Shown piece after piece: positions 49,619 through 59,726 of a stretch of 64,000 nucleotides of DNA. Source of the DNA: LMUY01 sp964247705 (GTDB lineage: Bacteria; Pseudomonadota; Alphaproteobacteria; Acetobacterales; Acetobacteraceae); assembly GCA_964247705.1 (NCBI GenBank), contig CAXTVQ010000014.1, positions 1 through 64,000 of the forward strand, written 5' to 3'. Within the stretch, counting starts at the first letter, position 1. The number at the start of each line of letters is the position of its first letter. Under the pieces are notes generated by a model that did no database searches, was not told where the DNA came from, and saw nothing but the letters and a program-made list of their open reading frames with translations. The translations under genes were made by a program, and so were the position numbers.

Positions 49619-51934
49619 TCAAGCCGCCTGCAACGCCTTCCAAACCTTCTCGGGCGTCGCCGGCATGTCGATTGATTTCACGCCGGCGCTCGCCAGCGCG
49701 TCCACGATCGCATTGATCATCGCCGGCGGGCTGCCGACCGCACCAGCCTCGCCCGCACCCTTCACGCCGAGCGGGTTCGTGCCGCACGGCACCTCGATCA
49801 GATCCACCTCGATATCCGGCAGATCGGACGCGCGGGGCAGGGCGTAGTCCATGAAGCTACCGGCCAGCAACTGGCCGGACGACGGATCGTAAGCCGTGTG
49901 TTCGAGGACCGCCTGGCCGTAGCCTTGCGCGACGCCGCCATGCACCTGGCCGCGAACGATCAGCGGGTTCACCGCCTTGCCCACGTCGTCGCAGACGATA
50001 TAGCGCTTGACGTCCACCATGCCCGTGTCCGGGTCCAACTCGACCTCGGCCATGTGGCAGCCGTTCGGGAAGGTGTGGCTCTCGATCTTCGCGATCTCCG
50101 CCGCATCCAGCGTGGTCGCCGTTTCCCCGCGTGACACCCGGCCCAACTGCGAGGCGGCCAGGCTCAGGATATCGACCCCCTTGTCGGTGCCGACAACGGT
50201 GAACCGCCCACCGCTGAACTCGATGTCGGCCACCGCCGCCTCGAGCGCTTCGGACGCCGCCTGTTTGCCCTTCTCGATCACGCTGGCCGCCGTCACCAGG
50301 ATCGCCTGGCCCTCGGAATAGAGGCTGCGCGCGCCACCGGTGCCGCCGCCGGTCGGGATGCTGTCGGTGTCACCCTGCAGGATGCGGATCTTGTCGCCGT
50401 CGATGCCCAACCGGTCCGCCGTCAGCATGACGTAGGCCGTCTCGTGGCCTTGGCCGGAGGATTGCGTGCCGACATACACGTCCACGAAGCCATCGGCCGT
50501 GAACTTCATCTCCGCCCGCTCGGTCGGCGCACCACCGGTCGCTTCGAGGTAGTACGCCATGCCGATGCCGCGCTTCTTGCCCTTCGCCGCGCTGGCGGCC
50601 CGGCGGCCCTCGAAGCCGTCCCAGTCCATCTTGGCCAGCGCCGCATCCAGCACGCGGACGAAATCGCCGCTGTCATAGGTCTGCTTCATCGCCGATACGA
50701 ACGGCATGGCGTCCGGCTTGACCATGTTCAGCTTGCGGATCGCGACCCGGTCCATGCCGATTTCGGCCGCCGCCGCGTCGATCAGCCGTTCGACGACGTA
50801 GTTGCTCTCGGGCCGGCCAGCACCGCGGTAGGCGTCCACCGGCACAGTGTTGGTGAACACGCCGATGACGTTGGCGTAGATTGCCTGAAACCCATACACG
50901 CTGGCCAGCACCTTCGTCCCAGCCATCGTCGGGATCATCGGCGCGAACGTGGACAGATACGCGCCCATGTTCGCCACGTTGCGTGTGCGCAGCGCGAGGA
51001 ACCGGCCCTCCTTGTCCAGCGCGATCTCGCCGGCGGTGATGTTGTCGCGCCCCTGCGTGTCCGACAGGAACGCCTCGGACCGCTCGCTCGCCCACTTAAC
51101 CGGGCGGCCCAGCTTGCGGGCGGCGTAGCAGGTCAGCACGTGCTCGGCATACAGGAACAGCTTCATGCCGAAGCCGCCGCCCACGTCTGGCGTCACCACG
51201 CGGAACTGCTCCTCCGGCACGTTGAACACGGCCTTGCCGAGCAGCGACTTGATCACCCAACCACCCTGCGTGTTGGTGTGCAGCGTCCAGCGGCCGTCCT
51301 GGTAGTCGGCCAGCGCGGCGCGCGCCTCCATGCTGTTCACGACGATGCGGTTGTTCACCACCGTCAGCCGGGTCACGTGCGCGGCGTTCAGGAACAGTTC
51401 CTCGACACGCTCCTTGTCGCCGGTCTCCCAGTCGAAGCAGGTGTTGTTGTGCGCGTCCGTCCACACCGCCGGCTGGCTGTGATCGGTGGCGGTGGCCAGG
51501 TCGGTCACCGATGGCAACACGTCATACTCGACGCTCACGGCCTCCGCGCCGTCACGGGCCGCCTTCAGCGTCTCGGCGACGATGAACGCCACCGGGTCAC
51601 CCACATGCCGAACGGTCTCGCGCGCCAACACGGGGTGCGGCGGGTCGAACCGAGGCGAGCCGTCCCGGTTATTCAGCGGGATCGCGCAGGGCAGGCCGCC
51701 GATGCCATCCGCCTCCAGATCGGCCCCGGTATAGACGGCTACGACGCCCGGGACGCTCAGCGCCTCCGCAGTATCGATCGCGCCGAGCTTGGCAGCGGCG
51801 TGGGGGGACCGAAGCACGGCGCCGAACAGCATGCCGGGCAACGCAATGTCGTCGGTATAGCGGCCGCTGCCCTTGAGCAGGCGCGGATCCTCGACGCGGC
51901 GAACGGGCTGGGCGAGACCGAATTTTGTGGCCAT
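49619..51934 (-). CDS. xanthine dehydrogenase family, molybdopterin-binding subunit (CoxL-like)
   Basis: 771 residues from ATG 51934. The large molybdenum-binding subunit of the xanthine oxidase superfamily: VRRVEDPRLLKGSGRYTDD, GGGFGMKLFLYAE and the active-site loop DAYRGAGRPESNYVVER. AYRGAGR is the form II CoxL type, so it is not a true CO dehydrogenase (form I has AYXCSFR). The catalytic Glu is in VKGAGEAGAVGSPPA. The usual FAD (CoxM) and 2Fe-2S (CoxS) partners are not adjacent. The substrate is unknown. Confidence 0.93.
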   Translation of the reverse strand: MATKFGLAQPVRRVEDPRLLKGSGRYTDDIALPGMLFGAVLRSPHAAAKLGAIDTAEALSVPGVVAVYTGADLEADGIGGLPCAIPLNNRDGSPRFDPPHPVLARETVRHVGDPVAFIVAETLKAARDGAEAVSVEYDVLPSVTDLATATDHSQPAVWTDAHNNTCFDWETGDKERVEELFLNAAHVTRLTVVNNRIVVNSMEARAALADYQDGRWTLHTNTQGGWVIKSLLGKAVFNVPEEQFRVVTPDVGGGFGMKLFLYAEHVLTCYAARKLGRPVKWASERSEAFLSDTQGRDNITAGEIALDKEGRFLALRTRNVANMGAYLSTFAPMIPTMAGTKVLASVYGFQAIYANVIGVFTNTVPVDAYRGAGRPESNYVVERLIDAAAAEIGMDRVAIRKLNMVKPDAMPFVSAMKQTYDSGDFVRVLDAALAKMDWDGFEGRRAASAAKGKKRGIGMAYYLEATGGAPTERAEMKFTADGFVDVYVGTQSSGQGHETAYVMLTADRLGIDGDKIRILQGDTDSIPTGGGTGGARSLYSEGQAILVTAASVIEKGKQAASEALEAAVADIEFSGGRFTVVGTDKGVDILSLAASQLGRVSRGETATTLDAAEIAKIESHTFPNGCHMAEVELDPDTGMVDVKRYIVCDDVGKAVNPLIVRGQVHGGVAQGYGQAVLEHTAYDPSSGQLLAGSFMDYALPRASDLPDIEVDLIEVPCGTNPLGVKGAGEAGAVGSPPAMINAIVDALASAGVKSIDMPATPEKVWKALQAA

Positions 51935-52027
51935 GAGGACTGTTCCCGGGCTTGTGATGCCTACAGTATCTGCGGATTGCACACCGTTCGCCAAGGGGAA
52001 GCTGCAAATGGCGGCGCGGGCGATGCG

Positions 52028-53251
52028 CTAGCGGCCGTTGCCAGTGAGGAAATCAAGCTGCCAGCCCATCTCCTCGACGCTCAACGGGAACTCGCCGGAC
52101 CGCGTCGCCCGCAGCACGACAGCCGGAGCGATCTTGCCGAGCGCCGTCTGGACCGGGCCGGCCGCGCTGGCCGAGAACCCGGCTCGCCATACCAGGCTCA
52201 TCAGCCCTTTCGCGCTGCGCAGCAACGTCGCACGCTGCACGATGTCCAACCCGACACCGGCAGCCACCGCCAGCATGGCGCCTGCCTGCCGGCCTTCCCC
52301 GGCGCGCAGGCATGCGAGCAGGCTGGCCTCGTCCAGCTCGCCGCGCTCGTCCATCTGGCGCGCCATGATGACCAGGTGCTCGTCCGTCACTGCGGCAGCG
52401 TCCTGCCCGGGACGGGCTTGCCCCGCCAGCACGTGCCGGATCGAAGCGACCACATCCACCGACAAGTCCGTTCTGCCCGCCAGTTCCCGCAACTCGTGGC
52501 CGGCGACAATCTCGCACAGTGCGCGCGCCGCTTGATCCGGCAGCCGGGGGCGGCGAACCAGCGGCGCGTGCCACTCCGGCTCCGTAGCGGCGCGGGCGAT
52601 CAGCGCGTCGAGCGTTGCCTCCCGGATCGCAGCGGATTGGTTGGCGAGCAGGCTGCGGATCGCCGGGCTGTCAGCGCCGGCGGCGATCATGTCGGCGACG
52701 CACTCCGGCAGGCCTGCGCGGCAGGCGATCGCGGTCGCCGTCCGGTGATGCGGTGGCGCCGCCAGCAAGGCCATCAGATCCTCCGCCGAGAGCAGCGGCG
52801 AGAGGCGCAGCACTGGCTCGCTCACCTCGATTGCGCTGTCCTCCGCCAAGGTGAGTATGGCGGCGCGCGGCGCGTCCGGCAGACTGGCCAGCGCCGCCGC
52901 AATGACCGCGCGGACCCGCACCGCTTCGTCCCGCACGAGGCCGGAGAGGATGGCGACCGTGCGGTCGCGCAGCTCCGCCTGGGCCGGCGCGGACAGGCTG
53001 GGCAGCGCACTGCTCAGCTTGCGCGCGAGCAACAGCCGGACGCGTTCGTCCGCATCGGCGGCAAGGCGGTGCTGCCCGATCGCCGGCGTGCACGGGTTCA
53101 GCGCCAGGGCCGCACGCACGGTCACCGAACCGTCGGCAACCAGCCCGGCTAGCTGACCGTGCGGAGTCGCCGGGTCGGCGGCGAGCCTGACCCGGCTGTC
53201 CGACTCCGTCGTGCCCGGGATCTGCGCTTCTGGAGGCGATGCGGCAGGCAT
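52028..53251 (-). CDS. DUF2336 family protein
   Basis: 407 residues, cytoplasmic, built of alpha-helical repeats rich in Ala, Leu and Arg (HEAT-like): VRLAADPATPHGQLAGLVAD, VRLLLARKLSSALPSL and VRVRAVIAAALASLPDAP. The end, LGKIAPAVVLRATRSGEFPL, fits DUF2336. The family is common in Rhizobiales and Rhodospirillales with unclear function, probably a protein-binding scaffold. It lies directly after the diguanylate cyclase stop, so the two are likely co-transcribed and possibly work in one signalling path. Confidence 0.85.
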   Translation of the reverse strand: MPAASPPEAQIPGTTESDSRVRLAADPATPHGQLAGLVADGSVTVRAALALNPCTPAIGQHRLAADADERVRLLLARKLSSALPSLSAPAQAELRDRTVAILSGLVRDEAVRVRAVIAAALASLPDAPRAAILTLAEDSAIEVSEPVLRLSPLLSAEDLMALLAAPPHHRTATAIACRAGLPECVADMIAAGADSPAIRSLLANQSAAIREATLDALIARAATEPEWHAPLVRRPRLPDQAARALCEIVAGHELRELAGRTDLSVDVVASIRHVLAGQARPGQDAAAVTDEHLVIMARQMDERGELDEASLLACLRAGEGRQAGAMLAVAAGVGLDIVQRATLLRSAKGLMSLVWRAGFSASAAGPVQTALGKIAPAVVLRATRSGEFPLSVEEMGWQLDFLTGNGR

Positions 53252-54658
53252 TTACGGCGGCGCCGGCTTCAGGGCGACGCGCCAATGCGCCCGCCCAGCG
53301 CGCTTGACTTCATACATGGCCCCATCGGCCCGGCGCATCACATCCTCCAGGGTTTCGGCCAGATGGGGGTGGCGGGCCGCTATCCCGATCGAGGTGGAAA
53401 GGGCAGGGGCCAAGGCCGGGAGACCGGCCGCCAGCAAGCCCGGCGCGTCCACCCGCAAGCGTTCCGCCCGCTCGGCCGCCGTCAGCTCGTCCGAGCCGTC
53501 CAGCCACAATGCGAATTCATCACCCCCAAGACGGGCCACGATGTCAGAGGGACGGACCGCGTTGCGCAGCATCCCCGCCATCATGACGAGCGCGTCGTCC
53601 CCGACATCGTGCCCACAGCAATCGTTGAGGCGTTTGAAATGATCGAGGTCCACGTACATCAGCGTGCCTGGCATCCGCTCGCGCTCCAGCCGGTCGATCC
53701 GGCGATTGACCTCCTCGACGAAGGAGCGGCGATTGAGCAGCCCGGTCAGCGGATCCGTGCGCGCCTGCAACGCCAGTTCGCGCTGGATCGCCTCATGCTC
53801 CAGCACCACCCGGATGATCGCGGTGGCGGAGGAGGCGAGCGAACAGTCCTCCTCCGTCCAGGCCAGCGCGCCGGCGCTGCGCCAGACGCACAACCCGGTG
53901 CGGTCCCCGAAGCGGGTGTAGCTCGGGCAGGTCAGGATCGGGTGACCGGTCATGACGGTCACCGCCGGGTCGGTCGTGTCGGACTGCAGCAGCTCGAACA
54001 GGCCGGCCAACAAATCCGTCCCATCCGCGCCGGATTGGTGCAGCACGGCGCCGTCGGCCGTACTGGCCAGGAGGTTCAGGACCACCGCGCCATCGGCCCC
54101 CAGGGCCGCGCACAGCCCCTCCAGGACCGCCTGCATCATGCGCGGGGCCAACACTTCCTGCCGCATCTGCCACAGGATGTGTTGCACCACCTCGCCCCGG
54201 CACAGGGCCGCCGTGATCTTGGCCTCCTCTGCTTCCTGCGCCGTGATATTCCGCGCGATACCGCGTAAGCCGACACACTCCGAACCCGACATCATCGGGG
54301 CGGCCGAGATCGCGAAGCAACCACTGCCGCCATTGGCTTGCCGCAGCCATACGCGGCGACCCTGGAACGGTGGTCCGGCGGCGAACGGATCCGAACCGTC
54401 CCCAGCCATGGCGAGCAGCGCTGAAACGGGCTGGCCGAGCAGGGTGTCGGCAGGCCAACCCAGCACCTCCTCCGGCGACAGAAACGTGATCCGCCCTGTG
54501 ATATCGGTCTCGAACGCGATATCGGCTGCGAGGGCTACGAAATCGCGCCAGCGCTGCCGGCTATCCAGCAGCGCCCCTTGCAGCAGGGCCGCCCCGGTGC
54601 GCACCGCCCGCGGTATGATCCTCACCGCCCCGGTCACGCTCGTCCTTGCCTCGTCCAT
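53252..54658 (-). CDS. diguanylate cyclase with PAS and GAF-like sensor domains
   Basis: 468 residues. An N-terminal PAS region (LAADIAFETDITGRITFLSP, with a fold-closing GIARNITAQEAEEAK) is followed by a GAF-like domain (LEGLCAALGADGAVVLNLL). A GGDEF domain with DPLTGLLNRRSFVEEVNRR and ARLGGDEFALWL makes cyclic-di-GMP. The inhibitory RxxD site (RPSD) sits five residues before GGDEF, so product feedback is expected. No membrane helix; cytoplasmic sensing. A TTG start at 54676 is possible, but ATG 54658 is chosen. Confidence 0.93.
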   Translation of the reverse strand: MDEARTSVTGAVRIIPRAVRTGAALLQGALLDSRQRWRDFVALAADIAFETDITGRITFLSPEEVLGWPADTLLGQPVSALLAMAGDGSDPFAAGPPFQGRRVWLRQANGGSGCFAISAAPMMSGSECVGLRGIARNITAQEAEEAKITAALCRGEVVQHILWQMRQEVLAPRMMQAVLEGLCAALGADGAVVLNLLASTADGAVLHQSGADGTDLLAGLFELLQSDTTDPAVTVMTGHPILTCPSYTRFGDRTGLCVWRSAGALAWTEEDCSLASSATAIIRVVLEHEAIQRELALQARTDPLTGLLNRRSFVEEVNRRIDRLERERMPGTLMYVDLDHFKRLNDCCGHDVGDDALVMMAGMLRNAVRPSDIVARLGGDEFALWLDGSDELTAAERAERLRVDAPGLLAAGLPALAPALSTSIGIAARHPHLAETLEDVMRRADGAMYEVKRAGRAHWRVALKPAPP

Positions 54659-54819
54659 GCATCCGTCCCGCTCCAACCCCCGTCATTTTGTGCCGAACCG
54701 GTAAACGCTCCGTTAGTGACGAGCGCACTACAGGACGAGACCAAGCGGCAGCCCGTTTGACAGCGAATAGGGGCCTGCGCATGGTCCGCCGCCGAGCGAG
54801 AGAGAAAGTCTTCACCACC

Positions 54820-55647
<828 letters not shown>

Positions 55648-55655
55648 ACAGGCGC

Positions 55656-56765
55656 GTGCTCGACCCGGTGGCCCTGACCCAGGCGCTGATCCGCTGCCCG
55701 TCCATCACCCCGGCCGACGCCGGCGCGCTGGGCGTGGTGGCGGAGGCGGCGTCCGGACTCGGTTTCACCCTGCACCGGCTGGCGTTCGACGGCACGCCCA
55801 ACCTGTTCGCCCGCCGCGGGGAAGCCGGGCCCCACCTATGCTTCGCCGGCCATACGGACGTGGTGCCGCCCGGCGAGGCGGCCTGGTCGACGGACCCGTT
55901 CGGGGCCGAGTTGCGGGACGGCGCCGTGTTCGGCCGCGGCGCCTGCGACATGAAGGGCGCGGTGGCCGCGTTCCTGGCCGCGGTGGCGGCGGAACCGGCG
56001 GGCGCCGGGTCCGTCAGCCTGCTGATCACGGGGGACGAGGAAGGGCCCGCCACCGGCGGCACCGTGCGCGTGCTCGAGTGGATGGCGGAGCACGGCCACA
56101 TTCCGGATTTCTGCCTGGTCGGCGAGCCCACCAATGCCGCGGAGCTCGGCGACGTGGTCAAGATCGGCCGCCGCGGCAGCCTCAACGCGCGCATCACCGT
56201 GCACGGCACCCAGGGCCACGTGGCCTACCCGGCGCGGGTGGACAACCCGGTTCACCGGCTGACCTGGATGCTGGCGGAGATCCTGGGCACCACGCTGGAC
56301 GAAGGGACGGAGTGGTTCGAGCCGACCAGCTTGCAGGTCACCACGGTGGACGTCGGCAACCCGGCCACCAACGTCGTGCCCGCCCAGGCGAGCGCGCGGC
56401 TCAACATACGCTTCAATGACCGGCATACCGGGGCCTCTCTCCAGCGGTGGCTGGAGACGGTGAACGCCCGCCACGGCGACCGCTCCGAAGTGGCGGTGAG
56501 CGTCAGCGGCGAAGCGTTCCTGACCAGCCCCGGACCGGAGATCGAGCGGCTGGTCGCGGCGGTGTCGTCGGCCACGGGGCGGGAGCCGCGGCTGGACACG
56601 GGCGGCGGCACCTCGGACGCGCGGTTCATCGCCCGGTATTGCCCGGTGGCGGAGTTCGGGCTGGTGGGCGCCACGATGCACATGGCGGATGAAAACGTGC
56701 CGGTCGCGGACCTGCACGCGCTGACCGCGGTCTACCGGGCCGTGCTGCAGGGGTTCGCCGGATGA
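55656..56765 (+). CDS. dapE: succinyl-diaminopimelate desuccinylase
   Basis: A di-zinc M20 peptidase that removes succinate from N-succinyl-LL-diaminopimelate. 369 residues from GTG 55656. Metal-ligand motifs: CFAGHTDVVPPG, GRGACDMKGAVAAF, LLITGDEEGPA (catalytic Glu), GEPTNAAELGDVVKIGRRG and a C-terminal TMHMADENV. It is co-transcribed with dapD, and its stop overlaps the next start (ATGA). Confidence 0.97.
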   Translation: MLDPVALTQALIRCPSITPADAGALGVVAEAASGLGFTLHRLAFDGTPNLFARRGEAGPHLCFAGHTDVVPPGEAAWSTDPFGAELRDGAVFGRGACDMKGAVAAFLAAVAAEPAGAGSVSLLITGDEEGPATGGTVRVLEWMAEHGHIPDFCLVGEPTNAAELGDVVKIGRRGSLNARITVHGTQGHVAYPARVDNPVHRLTWMLAEILGTTLDEGTEWFEPTSLQVTTVDVGNPATNVVPAQASARLNIRFNDRHTGASLQRWLETVNARHGDRSEVAVSVSGEAFLTSPGPEIERLVAAVSSATGREPRLDTGGGTSDARFIARYCPVAEFGLVGATMHMADENVPVADLHALTAVYRAVLQGFAG

Positions 56766-57352
56766 AGCCGCCCATCCACACGCCGACGCGGATGGCAACC
56801 GTGCTGGTCGCCATCACCCGGGTCGCGCGGGGGCGCAAGGACGGGCTGCAGCAATTCGGCGACTCGGCCCAGGCCGTGCTGGGGGCGCTGGCGCCGCTGG
56901 TGGCCTTCCTGCTCGTGGGTGCCGTGCTCGGATTGATCACCGGCAGCCGCGAGGCGGTGGAAGACATGGCGGCGTTCACCGTCCTGCTGCTGGGCCCCCT
57001 GGTGGTGTCGTTCGAGATCGCGCGGCGATGGGACCGGGCCAACCAATGGTTCCGCTTCGCCGTCGCGTTCTGCTGGTGCCAGTGGGCCGGGCCGATGGCG
57101 CTGGTGGCGGTGATGGTCCTCATGGCGCTGCTGATGGCCGGCGGCGTGAGCGAGAACGGGGCGGCCTCCGTCGGGCTGGCGTGCCTGGCGATCTATGCCT
57201 TCTGGCTGCACTGGTTTCTGGCGCGCCACGCGCTGGAGCTGCGGCCAGGGCGCGCGCTGCTGATGGTGATCGCCGTTGATCTCGTGACGTTCGCGATGTT
57301 CGCCCTGCCGCAACTGGCCGACTACGCGGTGAACGGTCCGCCGGCGTCGTAG
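56762..57352 (+). CDS. membrane protein of unknown function
   Basis: 196 residues with four predicted helices: VLGALAPLVAFLLVGAVLGL, FTVLLLGPLVVSFEIA, GPMALVAVMVLMALLMAGG and ALLMVIAVDLVTFAMFAL. The loop GRKDGLQQFGDSAQAVLGAL is conserved-looking. It starts inside the dapE stop (ATGA), and its end overlaps the end of truA on the other strand by 31 bases. No family is assigned. Confidence 0.75.
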   Translation: MKPPIHTPTRMATVLVAITRVARGRKDGLQQFGDSAQAVLGALAPLVAFLLVGAVLGLITGSREAVEDMAAFTVLLLGPLVVSFEIARRWDRANQWFRFAVAFCWCQWAGPMALVAVMVLMALLMAGGVSENGAASVGLACLAIYAFWLHWFLARHALELRPGRALLMVIAVDLVTFAMFALPQLADYAVNGPPAS

Positions 57353-58104
57353 AACACCGCCCGCAGGCACAGCCCTTCGGCAGGCGCATTCGGGCCGGCG
57401 GCGGACCGGTCCCGCGCGACCAGTATCTCGGCCATCCGCGCCGGCGGCCACCGCCCATTGCCGACCTGCGCCAGGCTCCCCGCCATGGTGCGCACCTGGT
57501 GGTGCAGGAACGAGCGTGCCTCGGCCACGATATGGATCACGTCCCCTTCGCGCCACACGTCCAGCCGGTCGAGCGTGCGCAGCGGGCTCTTTGCCTGGCA
57601 GGCAGCGGCGCGGAAAGACGTGAAATCATGCCGGCCGAGCAGGTGGCTCGCCCCCCGCGCCATCGCGTCCGTGTCGAGTGGATGGGGAAGATGCCACATA
57701 CGGCCCAAAGCAAGGCCCGGGCGGGGGCGGCGGTTGAGGATGCGGTATTCGTATAGCCGCCGCGTGGCGGAGAAGCGGGGGTTCCAGCCGTCGGGCGCCA
57801 GGGCGGCGCGCAGGACGACGACCGGGTAGGGCTTCATATGGAAGTTCAGCGCGTCCCGCACCCGGTCCGGCGACAGGCGTGCAGGCAACGTCAGCATCGC
57901 CACCTGACCCGCGGCGTGGACCCCGGCATCGGTGCGCCCGGCCACGACGCTTGCCACGGGCGCGCCCGTCAGCTTGGCCGCCGCCTCCTCCAGCACTTGC
58001 TGGACCGTCGTCACGCCCTCCTGGATCTGCCATCCGGCAAAGGGAGCGCCGTCGTACTCGATCAGCAAGGCAAACGGGACGTGCCCCTGCTTGTGCTCGG
58101 TCAC
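57322..58104 (-). CDS. truA: tRNA pseudouridine(38-40) synthase
   Basis: Modifies uridines 38-40 in the tRNA anticodon arm. 260 residues from GTG 58104. N-terminal LLIEYDGAPFAGWQIQEGV, the catalytic Asp in VVAGRTDAGVHAAGQVA, then YEYRILNRRPRP and FLHHQVRTMAGSLAQVG are all standard. The start overlaps the fmt stop (GTGA), forming a truA-fmt-def operon facing dapDE. Confidence 0.97.
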   Translation of the reverse strand: MTEHKQGHVPFALLIEYDGAPFAGWQIQEGVTTVQQVLEEAAAKLTGAPVASVVAGRTDAGVHAAGQVAMLTLPARLSPDRVRDALNFHMKPYPVVVLRAALAPDGWNPRFSATRRLYEYRILNRRPRPGLALGRMWHLPHPLDTDAMARGASHLLGRHDFTSFRAAACQAKSPLRTLDRLDVWREGDVIHIVAEARSFLHHQVRTMAGSLAQVGNGRWPPARMAEILVARDRSAAGPNAPAEGLCLRAVFYDAGGPFTA

Positions 58105-59015
58105 GCGGCCCCGAGCAGCGTTCCGGCCGGCACCGGCGTGCCGCGGAGGAAGGCGTCGGCCGCCATCGGCGCGCGGCCCGGGCGCTGCACCCGCAGCAAA
58201 CGCAGCGCTCCCGCGCCGCACGCCACTTCCAGCCCGTGCAGCACCGTGCCGGGCGGCACGTTCGCCGGTTTCGTCGCAGGCTCGGCTTCCAGCACCTTGA
58301 GCACCTCGTCGCCCATTCGGCACCACGTGCCCGGCCAGGGATTGAGCGCACGAACCTGACGGTCGAGCTCGGTGGCCGTTCCCGTCCAGTGGAGCTCGCC
58401 ATCGGCCCGGGACAGCTTGGGAGCATAGCTGGCGCCCTCGGCTGGTTGCGGCTCGGGACGGAGGCGTTCGGCCAGGGCGCGGACGATGAGCCGTGCGCCA
58501 AGCTCGGCCAACTCGTCGTGCAGGAGGGCGGCGGTGCCCCGCGGGCCGATCGGCACGCTGCCCGCCAGCAGCATGGCGCCGGTATCGAGCCCGGCATCCA
58601 TCTGCATGATTGTCACACCACTCTCGGTGTCACCCGCAAGCACCGCGGCCTGGATCGGCGCTGCGCCCCGCCACCGGGGCAACAGGCTGGCATGGATGTT
58701 GAGACAGCCGAGCCGAGGCGCGTCCAGCATGGCCTGCGGCAGGATCAGCCCATAGGCCGCCACCACCGCCGCATCCAGCCGCAGATCTGCGAACGCGGCT
58801 TGTGCCGCCGGGTCGCGCTTGAGCGAGGCCGGGTGTTGCACGGCCAAGCCCCAAGCGTCGGCCGCGACGTGCACGGGGCAACGCGTGACGTGCTGGCCGC
58901 GGCCGGACGGGCGGGGCGGCTGGGTGTAGACGGCGGCGATTTCATGGCCGGCGCCGTGCAGCGCCCGCAAGGCGGGCACGGCGAAATCCGGGCTACCCAT
59001 GAACGCCAGCCGCAT
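58101..59015 (-). CDS. fmt: methionyl-tRNA formyltransferase
   Basis: Adds the formyl group to initiator Met-tRNA. 304 residues. N-terminus RLAFMGSPDFAVPALRAL; the 10-formyl-THF site Asn-His-Asp spans CLNIHASLLPRWRGAAPIQ and QMDAGLDTGAMLL; C-terminal RALNPWPGTWCRM domain. The linker reads GRGQHVTRCPVHVAA, where the usual Lys-Leu-Pro-Ser-Pro is altered, but the core is intact. It overlaps def by one base (TGATG). Confidence 0.95.
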   Translation of the reverse strand: MRLAFMGSPDFAVPALRALHGAGHEIAAVYTQPPRPSGRGQHVTRCPVHVAADAWGLAVQHPASLKRDPAAQAAFADLRLDAAVVAAYGLILPQAMLDAPRLGCLNIHASLLPRWRGAAPIQAAVLAGDTESGVTIMQMDAGLDTGAMLLAGSVPIGPRGTAALLHDELAELGARLIVRALAERLRPEPQPAEGASYAPKLSRADGELHWTGTATELDRQVRALNPWPGTWCRMGDEVLKVLEAEPATKPANVPPGTVLHGLEVACGAGALRLLRVQRPGRAPMAADAFLRGTPVPAGTLLGAA

Positions 59016-59545
59016 CAGCCAGCCGCCTTCTGCTTCATCTCTTTGGCCAGCCGCCGCAGCAGCATGTTGCGCTTGAGGGCGGAAAGGTGGTCCACGAACA
59101 ACACGCCATCGAGATGATCCAGCTCGTGCTGCAGGCAGGCGGCCAGCAACCCCTCGGCCTCCACCTGCTTCTGCGCCCCGGTCAGGTCGTGATAGCGCAT
59201 CGTGACGCGGGCCGGACGCGAGACATCCGCATACTGGTTCGGCACCGACAGGCAGCCTTCCTCCCGTGTAGACCACTCGTCGCTGACAGCCACGATCTGC
59301 GGGTTGATCAGGACCAGCGGCCTGGGCTCGTTATCCGGCATCAAGTCCACGACGACCACGCGCAGCCCGACGCCCACCTGCGGTGCCGCCAGGCCGATGC
59401 CGGGCGCCTTGTACATCGTCTCGAACATGCGGGGCACGAGCGCCTGCACCGCATCCGCATCCTCCGGCCGTACGGGACGAGCCTTGGTGCGCAGGGAGGC
59501 ATGCGGCGTGATCAGGATCGGAAGGGTTTCTATCGCGGCGGACAT
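59015..59545 (-). CDS. def: peptide deformylase
   Basis: A metalloenzyme removing the formyl group from nascent proteins. 176 residues from ATG 59545; the frame extends to 59572. Three motifs are complete: GIGLAAPQVGVG, EEGCLSVPNQYA and QHELDHLDGVLF, giving the Cys and two His metal ligands and the catalytic Glu. It is the first gene of def-fmt-truA and is divergent from hsp20. Confidence 0.97.
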   Translation of the reverse strand: MSAAIETLPILITPHASLRTKARPVRPEDADAVQALVPRMFETMYKAPGIGLAAPQVGVGLRVVVVDLMPDNEPRPLVLINPQIVAVSDEWSTREEGCLSVPNQYADVSRPARVTMRYHDLTGAQKQVEAEGLLAACLQHELDHLDGVLFVDHLSALKRNMLLRRLAKEMKQKAAG

Positions 59546-59634
59546 ACCTTGCGCATGTAGCTTTCCGGCCATCGCCGATCAATGACGAGGCCGGACCGTG
59601 GACCTCGCGGCACAGGTGCGCGGGCCGAAATGCC

Positions 59635-59663
59635 CTTGAAATAGGCACCGGCCGCGTCAATCT
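59635..59663 (+). promoter_or_regulatory. candidate heat-shock (sigma-32-like) promoter of hsp20
   Basis: CTTGAAA (59635-59641), the consensus heat-shock -35, is followed 16 bases later by CAATCT (59658-59663) as a poor -10. The ATG is 64 bases further on. The -35 match and the gene's identity support heat control; the -10 is weak. Confidence 0.4.
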
Positions 59664-59726
59664 GTGTTCGCACTCGGAGTGCCGTTGCGGGCTCCGGTAT
59701 CGTCTCGCTCCAAGGAGGAGGCCGCC

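Noticed and set aside
50444..53152. 902-residue forward ORF
   Set aside because: Antisense to the CoxL-like and DUF2336 genes, with Arg/His/Gly-rich, non-family sequence typical of reverse-frame reading in GC-rich DNA.
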